Shown piece by piece: positions 1 to 8,026 of a DNA stretch of 53,350 nt. A program made the translations under genes and the position numbers. This stretch comes from Candidatus Woesearchaeota archaeon (GTDB lineage Archaea > Nanobdellota > Nanobdellia > Woesearchaeales > UBA10216), in assembly GCA_016188155.1 (NCBI GenBank), contig JACPIH010000009.1:1-53350 (forward strand). The letters are read 5' to 3'. Each line of letters opens with the position of its first letter. Position 1 is the stretch's first letter. The notes beneath the pieces were generated by a model. That model was not told the origin of the DNA. It did no database searches and saw only the letters and a program-made list of their open reading frames with translations.

Positions 1-352
1 GGGGCTGCACCGAAAGCTGCTTTGCAACCAGCTCAACAATCTTCTCAGCCTTCTGCTCCTGTTTAATCTCGTTAAGCTTGGCACGGCGCAGCCCCTCAGT
101 AACCCTCCTCAGCGAAAGGTCAATGTGGCCGCGCTCCTTGTTGATGCCAATAACCTTGCACACTGCAGGCTTGTTCTCAACAACAAAATCACGGATGTTC
201 CTAACCCTGCCAGGCGCAACCTCAGAAATGTGAATCATGCCGGAAAGGCCGTACTCCTCAAGCTTCACAAAAACAGAATGGCTCTGCACACTTGTTACAG
301 TGCAGAAAACAAGCTCATTATCTTCAGGAAAGCCCTTCTTCTTGAGAAGCAT
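1..352 (-). CDS. translation initiation factor aIF2 subunit alpha (N-terminal part)
   Basis: Alpha subunit of the archaeal initiation factor that brings initiator tRNA to the ribosome. The 117 visible residues contain the N-terminal S1/OB domain (GLSGMIHISEVAPGRVRNIRD near residues 33-53) followed by GINKERGHIDLSLRRV, both typical of aIF2-alpha, and then the start of the helical domain. The gene runs off the left edge, so the C-terminal half is not seen. ATG at 352 is the natural start. It is the third gene of the eL42-eS27-aIF2-alpha run, an order common in archaea. Seen: domain motifs and order. Known: function of the family. Confidence 0.95.
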   Translation of the reverse strand, partial: MLLKKKGFPEDNELVFCTVTSVQSHSVFVKLEEYGLSGMIHISEVAPGRVRNIRDFVVENKPAVCKVIGINKERGHIDLSLRRVTEGLRRAKLNEIKQEQKAEKIVELVAKQLSVQP

Positions 353-391
353 TTTTAATTCACCACAACACCCAAACAAACAAGCGCTGAA

Positions 392-577
392 TCAGTCCAG
401 CACTTCCAAAACGCGAGCCTTGAGCCTGGACTTGCCACCGGTAGGGTCTGCAAGGGGCTTGCCGCAAACAAGGCACTCCACAACAGTTGAAATCTTGCCA
501 AATATTATCTGCTCATTCTTGCACTTCGGGCAGCGGACCTTTACGAATTTTGAAGTTGGCTCCTTGACTTTAACCAT
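392..577 (-). CDS. rps27e: 30S ribosomal protein eS27
   Basis: Small-subunit ribosomal protein of 61 aa with a four-cysteine zinc ribbon: CPKC at residues 16-19 and CLVC near 35-38. The text TVVECLVCGKPLADPTGGK is the family signature. The length matches archaeal eS27. A TATA-like element (TTTTTAAA, about 612-620) lies upstream and a GGGTGAT sequence just before the start could serve as a Shine-Dalgarno site. It sits between eL42 and aIF2-alpha in a conserved archaeal gene order. Confidence 0.95.
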   Translation of the reverse strand: MVKVKEPTSKFVKVRCPKCKNEQIIFGKISTVVECLVCGKPLADPTGGKSRLKARVLEVLD

Positions 578-658
578 TTAAAAATCACCCACAAACTAGA
601 AGATAAAGGCGGTTTAAAAAGTTATTGGACACAAAATTTGGGGTTGGAGCCTGGCAAA

Positions 659-967
659 CTACTCGAACTCCACCTTCTTAATCCTGAAGCCCTCGCGCTG
701 GACATGCGCCTTTCCGCAGACGCCGCACTGGTACCTGAGATCGGTCTTCTTGGTCTGCTTCTTGCCTGTCATCTTCCACTGGGTAACAGGCGGCTTGCTG
801 TAACGGCCGAGGTTGCCACTGCCTCTGGCTCGGCCTCTCCTTCTGGCACGGATTTTCGAACCGTACTTCAGAGGGCTTGGTGCCTTCTTCTTGGCAAGGA
901 AAACCTTGTGCTCAGTGTGCTTTCTGCAAAAAGGGCAGAAGCGCTTTACTGACTTTGGGAATTTCAT
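659..967 (-). CDS. rpl44e: 50S ribosomal protein eL42 (L44e)
   Basis: Large-subunit ribosomal protein of 102 aa that lies near the E-site. It has a CPFC pair at residues 11-14 and a CGVC pair near 81-84 for zinc, and a very basic middle (IRARRRGRARG). The segment GGSGNLGRYSKP-type text (here GSGNLGRYSKPPVTQWK) and the C-terminal HVQREGFRIKKVEFE tail match the family over its full length. A TATA-like element at 991-1000 is 24-33 nt before the ATG, so the mRNA is probably nearly leaderless. First gene of the eL42-eS27-aIF2-alpha operon. Confidence 0.95.
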   Translation of the reverse strand: MKFPKSVKRFCPFCRKHTEHKVFLAKKKAPSPLKYGSKIRARRRGRARGSGNLGRYSKPPVTQWKMTGKKQTKKTDLRYQCGVCGKAHVQREGFRIKKVEFE

Positions 968-990
968 GTCAAGGGCAAGAATAAGGCAGT

Positions 991-1000
991 GTTTTAAAAA
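991..1000 (-). promoter_or_regulatory. TATA-like element for the eL42 operon
   Basis: TTTTTAAAAC on the minus strand ends 24 nt before the eL42 ATG. This spacing implies transcription starts almost at the start codon, a pattern repeated through the window. Confidence 0.5.
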
Positions 1001-1014
1001 GGTTACGGAAGCTT

Positions 1015-2490
1015 TTACCTGCTTCGGGAACCAAACAAAACTGATGCTGCAGAGCGGCTTTTGTAGTGCTGGACCATGTTCTCGCCAACGCCGCCGACTG
1101 GATGACCCCTCACGAAAGTGTAGCCCTCAGGTACTTTGAAAGTCACGCTTGCAGCAAGGGCCAGCTGCTTGGGAGAGGGCTGTTGGTCAGGCAGAAGTCT
1201 CCTCTTGTGCCTAGGCACATAATAAGGTGTCACTATTCTGGAAAGCTCATGAGCCCTTTCGGATTCTTCCTGGGCTTTATGAGACTCAGTGTTGTAGATG
1301 AAATGTTCTATTGGCAACCATTTAATTGGTGAGCCCTGGCTTGTATGTGCATTAGGCTGGCCTGAGCGTTCTATCCTATACGTTCTTTCAATATCCTTGT
1401 AAACCATCATGTCTCTTCCTATGGCAGCAACAAGCAAACATACACCAAGAAAGGGGTCAAGCAAAACTGGGCCTGTACTTTCATTCATGTGCTGAACCAA
1501 GTTTGATTGCATAAATCTAAAACGACCAGTGTCATTTGGAAGAAAAATTTTTCCTGCAACTACAGTATTATCTGTGTGCCTTATAAGATAGTGAAACCCA
1601 CTCTGAGGCGAATCCAGATCAATTATCGTTATTGAAGCTATGCTTTGGCCGCCTTTGTAACGCGGTTTTCCCTTGTCATCCGAAAGAATTATTTGGTGCG
1701 GAAGCGGAACGTACCTCTCCCTCTGTTCGTAGGCATACCTTAACAGATTATCAGCTGTCTTATCGGCACTGGCTATGTTAGGATAGCCCTTAATCACATC
1801 GATGTCACTCCACTCGTCGCCATCTTGAACAAGCTTGTCAATTGAAGGGTTTTCAAAAAAGCTAAGCGCATGGCCAGCAAGCCTTTGCCATTTCACCAGT
1901 GCCTCATTAAAGGCGGCTTTGTTATCAGGAGGCTCTCTGATGGCCTTTGACAGGACTTGTCCTGAAGGCGTTATGCCACTAATGTACTTTCCCTTGCCAA
2001 CCATAGCAAGTGAAACAGCACGCCACAAGTCAGACACAAGCAGGTAGGCAACTCCGGCTGTAACTCCGGAATGCAAACTTTCTTCTGCAGGGAGATTTTG
2101 ATTGAAAACATCTTTCTGCGGGTCATAAAGCGGACTAATCTGATAATTCAGAAGTCTAGAAGTGACGTCCCTGAACCATAGGGGGTCACGCCTGGCTTTC
2201 CTGATAAAGTCATACAAAGCCACAGCACGGGTTCTTAAGTTACGTTCAAGCTCTTCCCTTGACAAGGAGCCAACTGACAAACCATCAAAAAACGGGGCAA
2301 GTTCTGGTGGAAGAAAGCTGTGCGGCACAAACCTGCCAGCCATGTTGTTTTGGTACAACAGCAGATAAGTATTGAAAAGCGCTGTGTGCATAAGCGAATT
2401 TGTCAAGGCGTCAGGGATTGCAGCAGGAGCTACCCCTGAGAATAGCTTTCTTACCCTTGTTGACAGATCATCCGTTGTTCCATCAGCCAC
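1015..2490 (-). CDS. uncharacterised 491-aa protein
   Basis: Not recognised. The predicted protein is soluble, with no signal peptide and no clear membrane segment. The N-terminal half looks helical. A middle part (about 270-330) has strand-rich text with SIASITIIDLDSPQSGF. The C-terminus has a compact region with a PEGYTFVRGHPVGG motif near residue 460, preceded by basic YVPRHKRRLLP. The start is GTG at 2490, chosen because the frame has no better upstream start and a GGTGAT sequence lies 5 nt before it. It uses many CGN arginine codons, unlike the AGG/AGA-rich ribosomal genes beside it. It stands alone between eL42 and the divergent GINS gene. No function is assigned. Confidence 0.8.
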   Translation of the reverse strand: MADGTTDDLSTRVRKLFSGVAPAAIPDALTNSLMHTALFNTYLLLYQNNMAGRFVPHSFLPPELAPFFDGLSVGSLSREELERNLRTRAVALYDFIRKARRDPLWFRDVTSRLLNYQISPLYDPQKDVFNQNLPAEESLHSGVTAGVAYLLVSDLWRAVSLAMVGKGKYISGITPSGQVLSKAIREPPDNKAAFNEALVKWQRLAGHALSFFENPSIDKLVQDGDEWSDIDVIKGYPNIASADKTADNLLRYAYEQRERYVPLPHQIILSDDKGKPRYKGGQSIASITIIDLDSPQSGFHYLIRHTDNTVVAGKIFLPNDTGRFRFMQSNLVQHMNESTGPVLLDPFLGVCLLVAAIGRDMMVYKDIERTYRIERSGQPNAHTSQGSPIKWLPIEHFIYNTESHKAQEESERAHELSRIVTPYYVPRHKRRLLPDQQPSPKQLALAASVTFKVPEGYTFVRGHPVGGVGENMVQHYKSRSAASVLFGSRSR

Positions 2491-2607
2491 AAAACATCAC
2501 CAAAAGTTACCACTAATAAGCAGCTAATTTGTATTGATTTAAAAACATAACTGAATTGCGGCTAAAAACAAGTCAGACCAAGTCAGGCGCGCGCTTTCAG
2601 AAAAACC

Positions 2608-2615
2608 TTTATATA
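2608..2615 (+). promoter_or_regulatory. TATA box of the GINS gene
   Basis: TTTATATA lies about 50 nt upstream of the GINS start, giving an expected transcription start near 2636 and a short leader that holds an AGGTGG ribosome-binding site at 2651-2656. Confidence 0.6.
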
Positions 2616-2662
2616 CACCAAAAGGCAGCTCTGATGGCGTTGGGATTATCAGGTGGAACGTG

Positions 2663-3334
2663 ATGGAAGAGCAGACCGGGCAGACACAGCAGGCACAGCC
2701 TGTAAAGATAACATTCACTTACGAATCGCTTTTTGACATGGTGGTAAGGGAGAAAAGCAAGGAAGAGCTGCAGCAGCTCAGCCAGAACTTCTTCACAGAG
2801 CTGGTAAGCTACCTTAACGAGAAAAAAAGCGCCGTAAACATCCTCAACTCGGAAGAGAGGGAAAAGGCAAACAGGCAGCTGCTCAACATAAACAGGCTTG
2901 TGAAGGAGCTTTACGAGCGAAGGGAGAAAAAGATACTTGGGCTGGCGCTGGCTCGCTCCAGGGCCGGGGTTGACATAATAGACACATCCGCTCTGCTTGC
3001 CGAGGAAAAAGCGTTCTTTGACGGGCTTGTAAGGCAGCTGGACGTGTTCAGGGAAGGCGTTCTGAATAGCTTACTCGTGGCGAAAAGCCCAAAGCACATG
3101 GCTGAAGCTGCGGAAATGGCAGCTGAAAAGGCAGCAACAGCAGCCGCGGAAGGAGCAAGGAGCGAAGAAAATCCTACAAAGCTTGTGAGATTCCTGCACG
3201 CCGTGCCAAGGTTTGTGGGAAGGGAACTGGAGGTATACGGCCCTTTCGACCATGAGGATATCGCTAATTTGCCAAGGGAGATTGCTGAGGTCCTGATAGC
3301 CAAAGGCCGCGCTGAGGAAATGGCACAGGCATGA
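2663..3334 (+). CDS. DNA replication factor GINS (archaeal GINS15/Gins51 type)
   Basis: Subunit of the archaeal GINS complex, which couples the MCM helicase and the GAN/RecJ-like factor at the replication fork. The N-terminal A domain is helical, starting with ITFTYESLFDMVVREKSKEEL. The C-terminal B domain carries RFLHAVPRFVGRELEVYGPF followed by LPREIAEVLIAKGRAEEM, the usual end of archaeal GINS15 proteins. An alanine-rich linker (about residues 150-165) joins the domains. ATG at 2663 is preferred over the in-frame GTG at 2660 because the AGGTGG site then has a 6-nt spacing. The gene is separated from the radical SAM gene by a tandem-hairpin element. Confidence 0.9.
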   Translation: MEEQTGQTQQAQPVKITFTYESLFDMVVREKSKEELQQLSQNFFTELVSYLNEKKSAVNILNSEEREKANRQLLNINRLVKELYERREKKILGLALARSRAGVDIIDTSALLAEEKAFFDGLVRQLDVFREGVLNSLLVAKSPKHMAEAAEMAAEKAATAAAEGARSEENPTKLVRFLHAVPRFVGRELEVYGPFDHEDIANLPREIAEVLIAKGRAEEMAQA

Positions 3335-3353
3335 CCCCTTTGCGAAAGCGGTC

Positions 3354-3423
3354 CGCAAGTCGGCTTGCGCCGACTGCGCCCAGTCGACTGCTGTCGACTT
3401 GGGAATCGGAAAACGACTGATTC
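3354..3423. repeat. tandem hairpin element, copy A
   Basis: Three adjacent inverted repeats fill the gap between the GINS stop and the radical SAM promoter. Hairpin 1 is AGTCGGC-TTGC-GCCGACT (3358-3375) with an outer CGC/GCG pair. Hairpin 2 is CCCAGTCGAC-TGCT-GTCGACTTGGG (3379-3403). Hairpin 3 is a weaker GAATC...GATTC (3403-3423). Hairpin 2 is nearly the reverse complement of a hairpin at 16780-16804. It may act as a 3'-end or terminator structure for GINS, or be a copy of a dispersed element. Confidence 0.7.
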
Positions 3424-3469
3424 TAAAAGCAGCGAAAGCTTAATAACCATTTCTAATCCTCTACTGAGC

Positions 3470-4699
3470 ATGGCAACGCTGACATTCGAGGACCTGAAGT
3501 TCAGGCAGAGTAACGGGAAGGTGGTTGTGGAGTTCCTCGGAAACTACCAGTTTGAAGTGAATAAGGAAGCGCTAAGCAACATCAGCAGGTATGAAATAAG
3601 TGAAAAGGGGAGCAACAGCATAAAGTTCGCAGGCATAGATGAAGAAACGGCCAAGGGAAGGTTTAATGCTGTCCTTGACTACGGCCTTGCAAACCTTACC
3701 AATGCAACAACCAGGAAGAAAACGCTGTATGTCCACCGCTACTCCGGAATACCGCTAATCGGGACTACAAGCTTCGGCATTATCGACAGGAACACAAACA
3801 TGATTGAGGTAAGGCCCCTGACCGGCTGTAACATGAACTGCATATTCTGCTCAGTGGATGAAGGATTGGCCTCAAAAAAGACATCCGAAGTGGTAATTGA
3901 AGAAGACTACCTTGTTACGGAAGTAAAAAAACTTGTTGAGTTCAAGGGCTGCGAGTGCAATATCATAATCAATTCACAGGGCGAGCCAACCCTTTACAAG
4001 CCGCTGCCAGGGCTGATACGGGACTTGAAAGCAGTTGCCGGCATAAAAACAGTAACCCTGATAACAAACGGGACCTACCTTACCGAGAAATTCGTAGATG
4101 AGCTTGCCGGTGCCGGGCTTACAATGCTAAACATATCTCTGAACGCCATTGACACGAAAATTGCAAAGATAATGGAAGGGCACGGAAAATATGACGTTGA
4201 GCAAGTCAAGAAAATGTCGGCTTATGCAGCAAAAACAACCATCAAGGTCTCACTGGCTCCGGTCATTGTGGGCGGGTATAACGAGGCAGAAATGGAAAGA
4301 ATAGTTGCGTTTGCAAAAGAAATCGGGGCAACAACGGCAATGCAAAACTACCTTCACTACAAGCTGGGCAGAAACCCCAGGGATGCGGAACAGATCCAGT
4401 GGCCGGCATTTTATAAAAAGCTTGAAGAGCTCGAGAAAGAATATGGCTCAAAGCTCATATTTTCAGCGGCAGACTACAGCATAATCAAAACAAGGCCGCT
4501 GCCAAAGCCATTCAGGAAGGGACAGACGGTCAAGGCTGTGGTTGTGGCAGAAGGAAGGTATCCAAGAGAATACATTGCTGCTGCCGACGAGAGGATAATA
4601 ACGCTGCCGGACTGCGAAAAAAGCCTCAGAAGCGGCGAAAAGATAAAAATCAGGATAGTGAGCGACAAGCACAACATATTTTACGGGAAAATGGTCTGA
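3470..4699 (+). CDS. radical SAM protein with C-terminal TRAM-like domain
   Basis: A 409-aa radical SAM enzyme of unknown substrate. The CxxxCxxC cluster motif is CNMNCIFC near residue 122, followed by a GEPTL motif (NSQGEPTLYKPL) and ITNGTYL, all usual in the SAM barrel. The last 60 residues (GQTVKAVVVAEGRYPREYIA through KIKIRIVSDKHNIFYGKMV) look like a TRAM-type RNA-binding beta domain. The long open frame extends upstream to 3365, but that part runs through the hairpin element; ATG at 3470 is preferred. The next gene begins 3 nt after the stop, so the two are probably co-transcribed. RNA modification is an inference from the TRAM-like end only. Confidence 0.85.
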   Translation: MATLTFEDLKFRQSNGKVVVEFLGNYQFEVNKEALSNISRYEISEKGSNSIKFAGIDEETAKGRFNAVLDYGLANLTNATTRKKTLYVHRYSGIPLIGTTSFGIIDRNTNMIEVRPLTGCNMNCIFCSVDEGLASKKTSEVVIEEDYLVTEVKKLVEFKGCECNIIINSQGEPTLYKPLPGLIRDLKAVAGIKTVTLITNGTYLTEKFVDELAGAGLTMLNISLNAIDTKIAKIMEGHGKYDVEQVKKMSAYAAKTTIKVSLAPVIVGGYNEAEMERIVAFAKEIGATTAMQNYLHYKLGRNPRDAEQIQWPAFYKKLEELEKEYGSKLIFSAADYSIIKTRPLPKPFRKGQTVKAVVVAEGRYPREYIAAADERIITLPDCEKSLRSGEKIKIRIVSDKHNIFYGKMV

Positions 4700-4702
4700 T
4701 TT

Positions 4703-6163
4703 ATGAACGGCATTAAATTTGATAAGAGCTGGCTCATATTCATAGCCGCAGCTGCTGTTTTTCTCGCAATAAAGGTTTTTGCCGCGGATTACGCTGTCAG
4801 CGACGAGAATACGTATTTCAAGATGGGGCAGCTTGTGGCACAAGGGCAAGTTCCATACAGGGACTTCTTCTTCTCACACACGCCATTGCAGATTTACATT
4901 TACGCTGTGATATTCAAGGTTTTCGGGTTCAACTTTCTGCTTCTGAAGATTCTTTCGGCAGCCGCAATTGCCATAACCGCAGCTTTTATCTTTGCAATAA
5001 TCAAGGAAAGGCTTAATTTCAATATTGCAGCGGCAGCGTCTGTTGTTTTCCTTTTTTCCTACGGCACGCTGCTCTTCTCAAATTTCCCGACAGGGGCTGA
5101 CTTTGCGATAGCATTCATGGCTGCGGCCTTCTATTTTTTCATGAGGAAAAGCTTTTTGGCAAGCGGAATCCTTTCAGGGCTTGCGGCAGCAACAGCACAG
5201 CTCAGCCTGCTGCTTTTTATAATTTTGGCAGCGGCAGCAGCTTTTATTCTGAAAGACAGAAAGGCAGCCGCAAGGCTGATGCTGGGGTTTGCAATTGCCT
5301 TCGGCCCTGTCAGCCTCGTTTTTCTGGCTGCAGCGAAGGGTGAATTCATAAGACAAATTCTTACTTATCACCTTAACAAGCCTGGCGAGGAGGTGGACAA
5401 GGCAGCAATATTCCTGAGGATTGTAAAGACAAACTGGCTTTTGTTCATAGCTGCGGCAGCTGCCGCCGTTTCAAAGTACAGGGTGAGGATAAGCGTCCTG
5501 CTTCCGCTGGCTCTTGCAGGGGCTTATATTGCGGCGTTTCCGCTGATAAAGAGCTCATTCAACTACTACGTGCTCTACGCGTTTCCATTTCTGGCCATCG
5601 CAGGCGGCTATGGGCTGTTTTCAGCCTATGAGCTGCTTGCTGAGAGGCTAAAGTTAAGGCGGGGTGTAGCTGCAGCTGCGATTGCGGCAATTATCGTGCT
5701 GGCTTCTTTCTCAGCTGCAAGGCAATTCAGCAGCTACGATTTCCAGGACTTTCCCATTGCAGGGGAAGCTGCGGCTTACGTCAGGGAAAACACACAGGAA
5801 GGCCAAACAATCTTTGGAGATGACTCAACAACCCCACTCATATCACTGCTTTCACGAAGGGAAATAGCCCTTAATTACGTGGACAACAACGCAATGCGGT
5901 ACAGGTCCGGCATTACTGACTTGGGCACAACAATCCAGCTGCTCCAGGAAGCCATAAGCAGGAAAGAACTAAAGCTTGTTCTGCTCAGAAGGATAAAGGT
6001 TCAGGAAGGGGCTTATGTTGACTTTGGAATAGGAACAGAAGACAGATTCATGGCATTTGTCAAAGAGAACTGCAGGCTTGCAAAAGAGTTCCAGTACGAA
6101 TGGAAGGACTTAACGCAGCAGCTGGAAGTTTACGAGTGCTTACCGGTTCTTACGACTGCCTGA
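4703..6163 (+). CDS. polytopic membrane glycosyltransferase (GT-C/PMT-like)
   Basis: A 486-aa integral membrane protein with about 10-11 hydrophobic segments. After the first membrane segment comes AVSDENTYFKMGQLV then PYRDFFFSHTPLQIY, the acidic first external loop and the following motif typical of GT-C enzymes (GT39/GT83-like) that use lipid-linked sugars. The last 140 residues are a soluble extracellular domain. The start is 3 nt after the radical SAM stop. The end overlaps by 14 nt with the convergent gene 6150-7991. Two further membrane proteins of similar style and the S-layer gene follow, so a role in surface-protein or lipid glycosylation is likely. Donor and acceptor cannot be told from sequence. 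Confidence 0.8.
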   Translation: MNGIKFDKSWLIFIAAAAVFLAIKVFAADYAVSDENTYFKMGQLVAQGQVPYRDFFFSHTPLQIYIYAVIFKVFGFNFLLLKILSAAAIAITAAFIFAIIKERLNFNIAAAASVVFLFSYGTLLFSNFPTGADFAIAFMAAAFYFFMRKSFLASGILSGLAAATAQLSLLLFIILAAAAAFILKDRKAAARLMLGFAIAFGPVSLVFLAAAKGEFIRQILTYHLNKPGEEVDKAAIFLRIVKTNWLLFIAAAAAAVSKYRVRISVLLPLALAGAYIAAFPLIKSSFNYYVLYAFPFLAIAGGYGLFSAYELLAERLKLRRGVAAAAIAAIIVLASFSAARQFSSYDFQDFPIAGEAAAYVRENTQEGQTIFGDDSTTPLISLLSRREIALNYVDNNAMRYRSGITDLGTTIQLLQEAISRKELKLVLLRRIKVQEGAYVDFGIGTEDRFMAFVKENCRLAKEFQYEWKDLTQQLEVYECLPVLTTA

Positions 6164-7991
6164 AAACATAGAAGTGAAGCTTCCTGGCAATCGAGGCAGC
6201 TTTTTCCGGCTTCAAGAGGACAAGGGCAGCCACAGCCAACGTTAAGAGGGTCATGATGCTGCCAATGACAAATGCTGATGAGGAAAATGTGAATGTAACT
6301 TCCTTGCCAGAATCATCAGCTTTAACCTTAGCCGAAAGAAGGCCGTTAAACGATTCTGCTTCTTTTGTAACGCCGCTGAACTTCCACCCCTTGTAATAAT
6401 TCTGGTTAATGACCAGGGTTGACTCAGACCCTATTTCAGGAAGCTTTACAGAAATTCTCTGCGGCGAGAAACGGGTAAAATTCAATGACTGGTTTGTTTC
6501 AGCGATGTAGGCGTTGCCGATAAAGGCATTGTAGGGAATGCCATCCACAAACTGGGGCAGAGCCCGGGTTTTGATATGCAGCCGCTCGTAGCAGTTTAGG
6601 GTGCCAATGCCCTGCAGTAGATTCGGATACTGGGAAAAGTACGGTGCAGACGTGAGCATCTGGATAAACTCTGGCTGCCCTAGGTTGGTTGACTTGATAT
6701 CCAGCGGCTGCCGCGGAAAGGCATCGTGAAGCAAAGGCCTTGAAACAAGCACAAGGTCAGCAGCTACAATAACAGTTAAGATAGTAACGGCAGCTATCCC
6801 TACGGTGTCTGATTTTGACACCTTAAGCGATGACAACGATTTTGCAGCAAGCAGGGAAACCAAAAATACGAAAACTACCATGAACCTTGAAGGCCCGTGA
6901 AGCGAGCTGAAGAAAGGAAGCTCCCTCAAAAGCTGCCACGGGCCAAACGGAAGATAATTCCCAAGGGCAACGGCAAGGAAGAAAACAGCAGATGCCATAA
7001 GCTTCCATGTCTTTTTCAAAATGACAAGCGAGAGGGCGGCAAGAAGCAGGGGAACCAGCCCGGCATAAGCAGAATATTCGTGCCAGCCCCAGGCAACCTT
7101 GCCAGCCAGGGCAGCAAGCTCCTTTTGCCTGCCTTCAGGAACCAAATCACGGCCAGTCTCCAAATCATTCCCGGCCAGGGACTGGTCCCTTGACAACAGG
7201 CTCTTGAAAACAATCTTGGCAGAGGTAAGCTGGACGTCCTTTTCAGCGCTGATCCCGGAAGCAAAGTCGAGAACAGGCAGCAGCTTTACCGACGACAAAA
7301 GCAGGGCAAGTGCCAGGATTAATGCGACAGCTGCAACAGGAGCAAGCCTTTTTGCTGCCAGGGCATCTAGCAGGGAATAAAAAGCCAGAAGGGCAACTGC
7401 CGCGTAAAACGGGTAAATTCCTCCTGAGAGGAACATGAGTGCGAGAACAGCGGCAGCAGCAACCATCCACCTGACTTTTTTGGCCAGGCCTTCTGCCGAT
7501 GCCGAGTTGAGATAAAAAAGGAAAACAAGCGGAAGAAGCGCAAAGGGAAAGAACGTTGTGTGGCCTGCTGCCATCCTTGCAGCAAACCAGCTGCTGAACA
7601 TGAATGCAAATGCGGCGAATATGGAAGCGGAGCGGCTGCAGCCAAGCCTCCTCGCAGCCAGAAAAGTGCCGGCAAGGCCCAAAGCAAGAAAAACAAGCGC
7701 CTCAACCTTCAGCCCAACAACCGCGCCAAACAACAGCACGAAAGCGAAGAAAGGCGAGAAGTACGGCGACTGCGGATTCGCGAGAAGAACGTTTCCGCCG
7801 CAGTAGTAGGGAGTCCACAGCGGGAACTGGCTGAACGAGAGAAGGGAAATCCTGCCAGACTCATGGTAAAACATGTGCTGGTCCCAATCGTAAATTCCCC
7901 AGTTGCCAATGTTGTTAAAGATGGGCTGAAGGAAAAGAAAAGCTGCCACGAGGGAAACTGCAACTGCAACTATAATTGCAAATAGCCTCAT
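6150..7991 (-). CDS. large polytopic membrane protein, YfhO/GT-C-like
   Basis: A 613-aa protein with an N-terminal membrane segment, then IYDWDQHMFYHES and PLWTPYYCGGNVLLANPQS, the first-loop pattern of YfhO-like GT-C glycosyltransferases. About a dozen hydrophobic segments follow, then a periplasmic-type beta domain (about 440-580) and one last membrane segment near the C-terminus. ATG at 7991 is chosen over the upstream TTG at 7997: a TATA-like TTTTATAC lies about 25 nt before it, so the mRNA is probably leaderless. It is convergent with 4703-6163, and part of the putative surface-glycosylation region. Confidence 0.75.
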   Translation of the reverse strand: MRLFAIIVAVAVSLVAAFLFLQPIFNNIGNWGIYDWDQHMFYHESGRISLLSFSQFPLWTPYYCGGNVLLANPQSPYFSPFFAFVLLFGAVVGLKVEALVFLALGLAGTFLAARRLGCSRSASIFAAFAFMFSSWFAARMAAGHTTFFPFALLPLVFLFYLNSASAEGLAKKVRWMVAAAAVLALMFLSGGIYPFYAAVALLAFYSLLDALAAKRLAPVAAVALILALALLLSSVKLLPVLDFASGISAEKDVQLTSAKIVFKSLLSRDQSLAGNDLETGRDLVPEGRQKELAALAGKVAWGWHEYSAYAGLVPLLLAALSLVILKKTWKLMASAVFFLAVALGNYLPFGPWQLLRELPFFSSLHGPSRFMVVFVFLVSLLAAKSLSSLKVSKSDTVGIAAVTILTVIVAADLVLVSRPLLHDAFPRQPLDIKSTNLGQPEFIQMLTSAPYFSQYPNLLQGIGTLNCYERLHIKTRALPQFVDGIPYNAFIGNAYIAETNQSLNFTRFSPQRISVKLPEIGSESTLVINQNYYKGWKFSGVTKEAESFNGLLSAKVKADDSGKEVTFTFSSSAFVIGSIMTLLTLAVAALVLLKPEKAASIARKLHFYVFRQS

Positions 7992-8026
7992 AAGCAACCG
8001 CGCAGCTCAAGCGTATAAAAATTTTA

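Noticed and set aside
3365-3469. Longer N-terminus for the radical SAM protein
   Set aside because: This part translates the hairpin element and lies before the TATA-like region; ATG 3470 gives a normal start.
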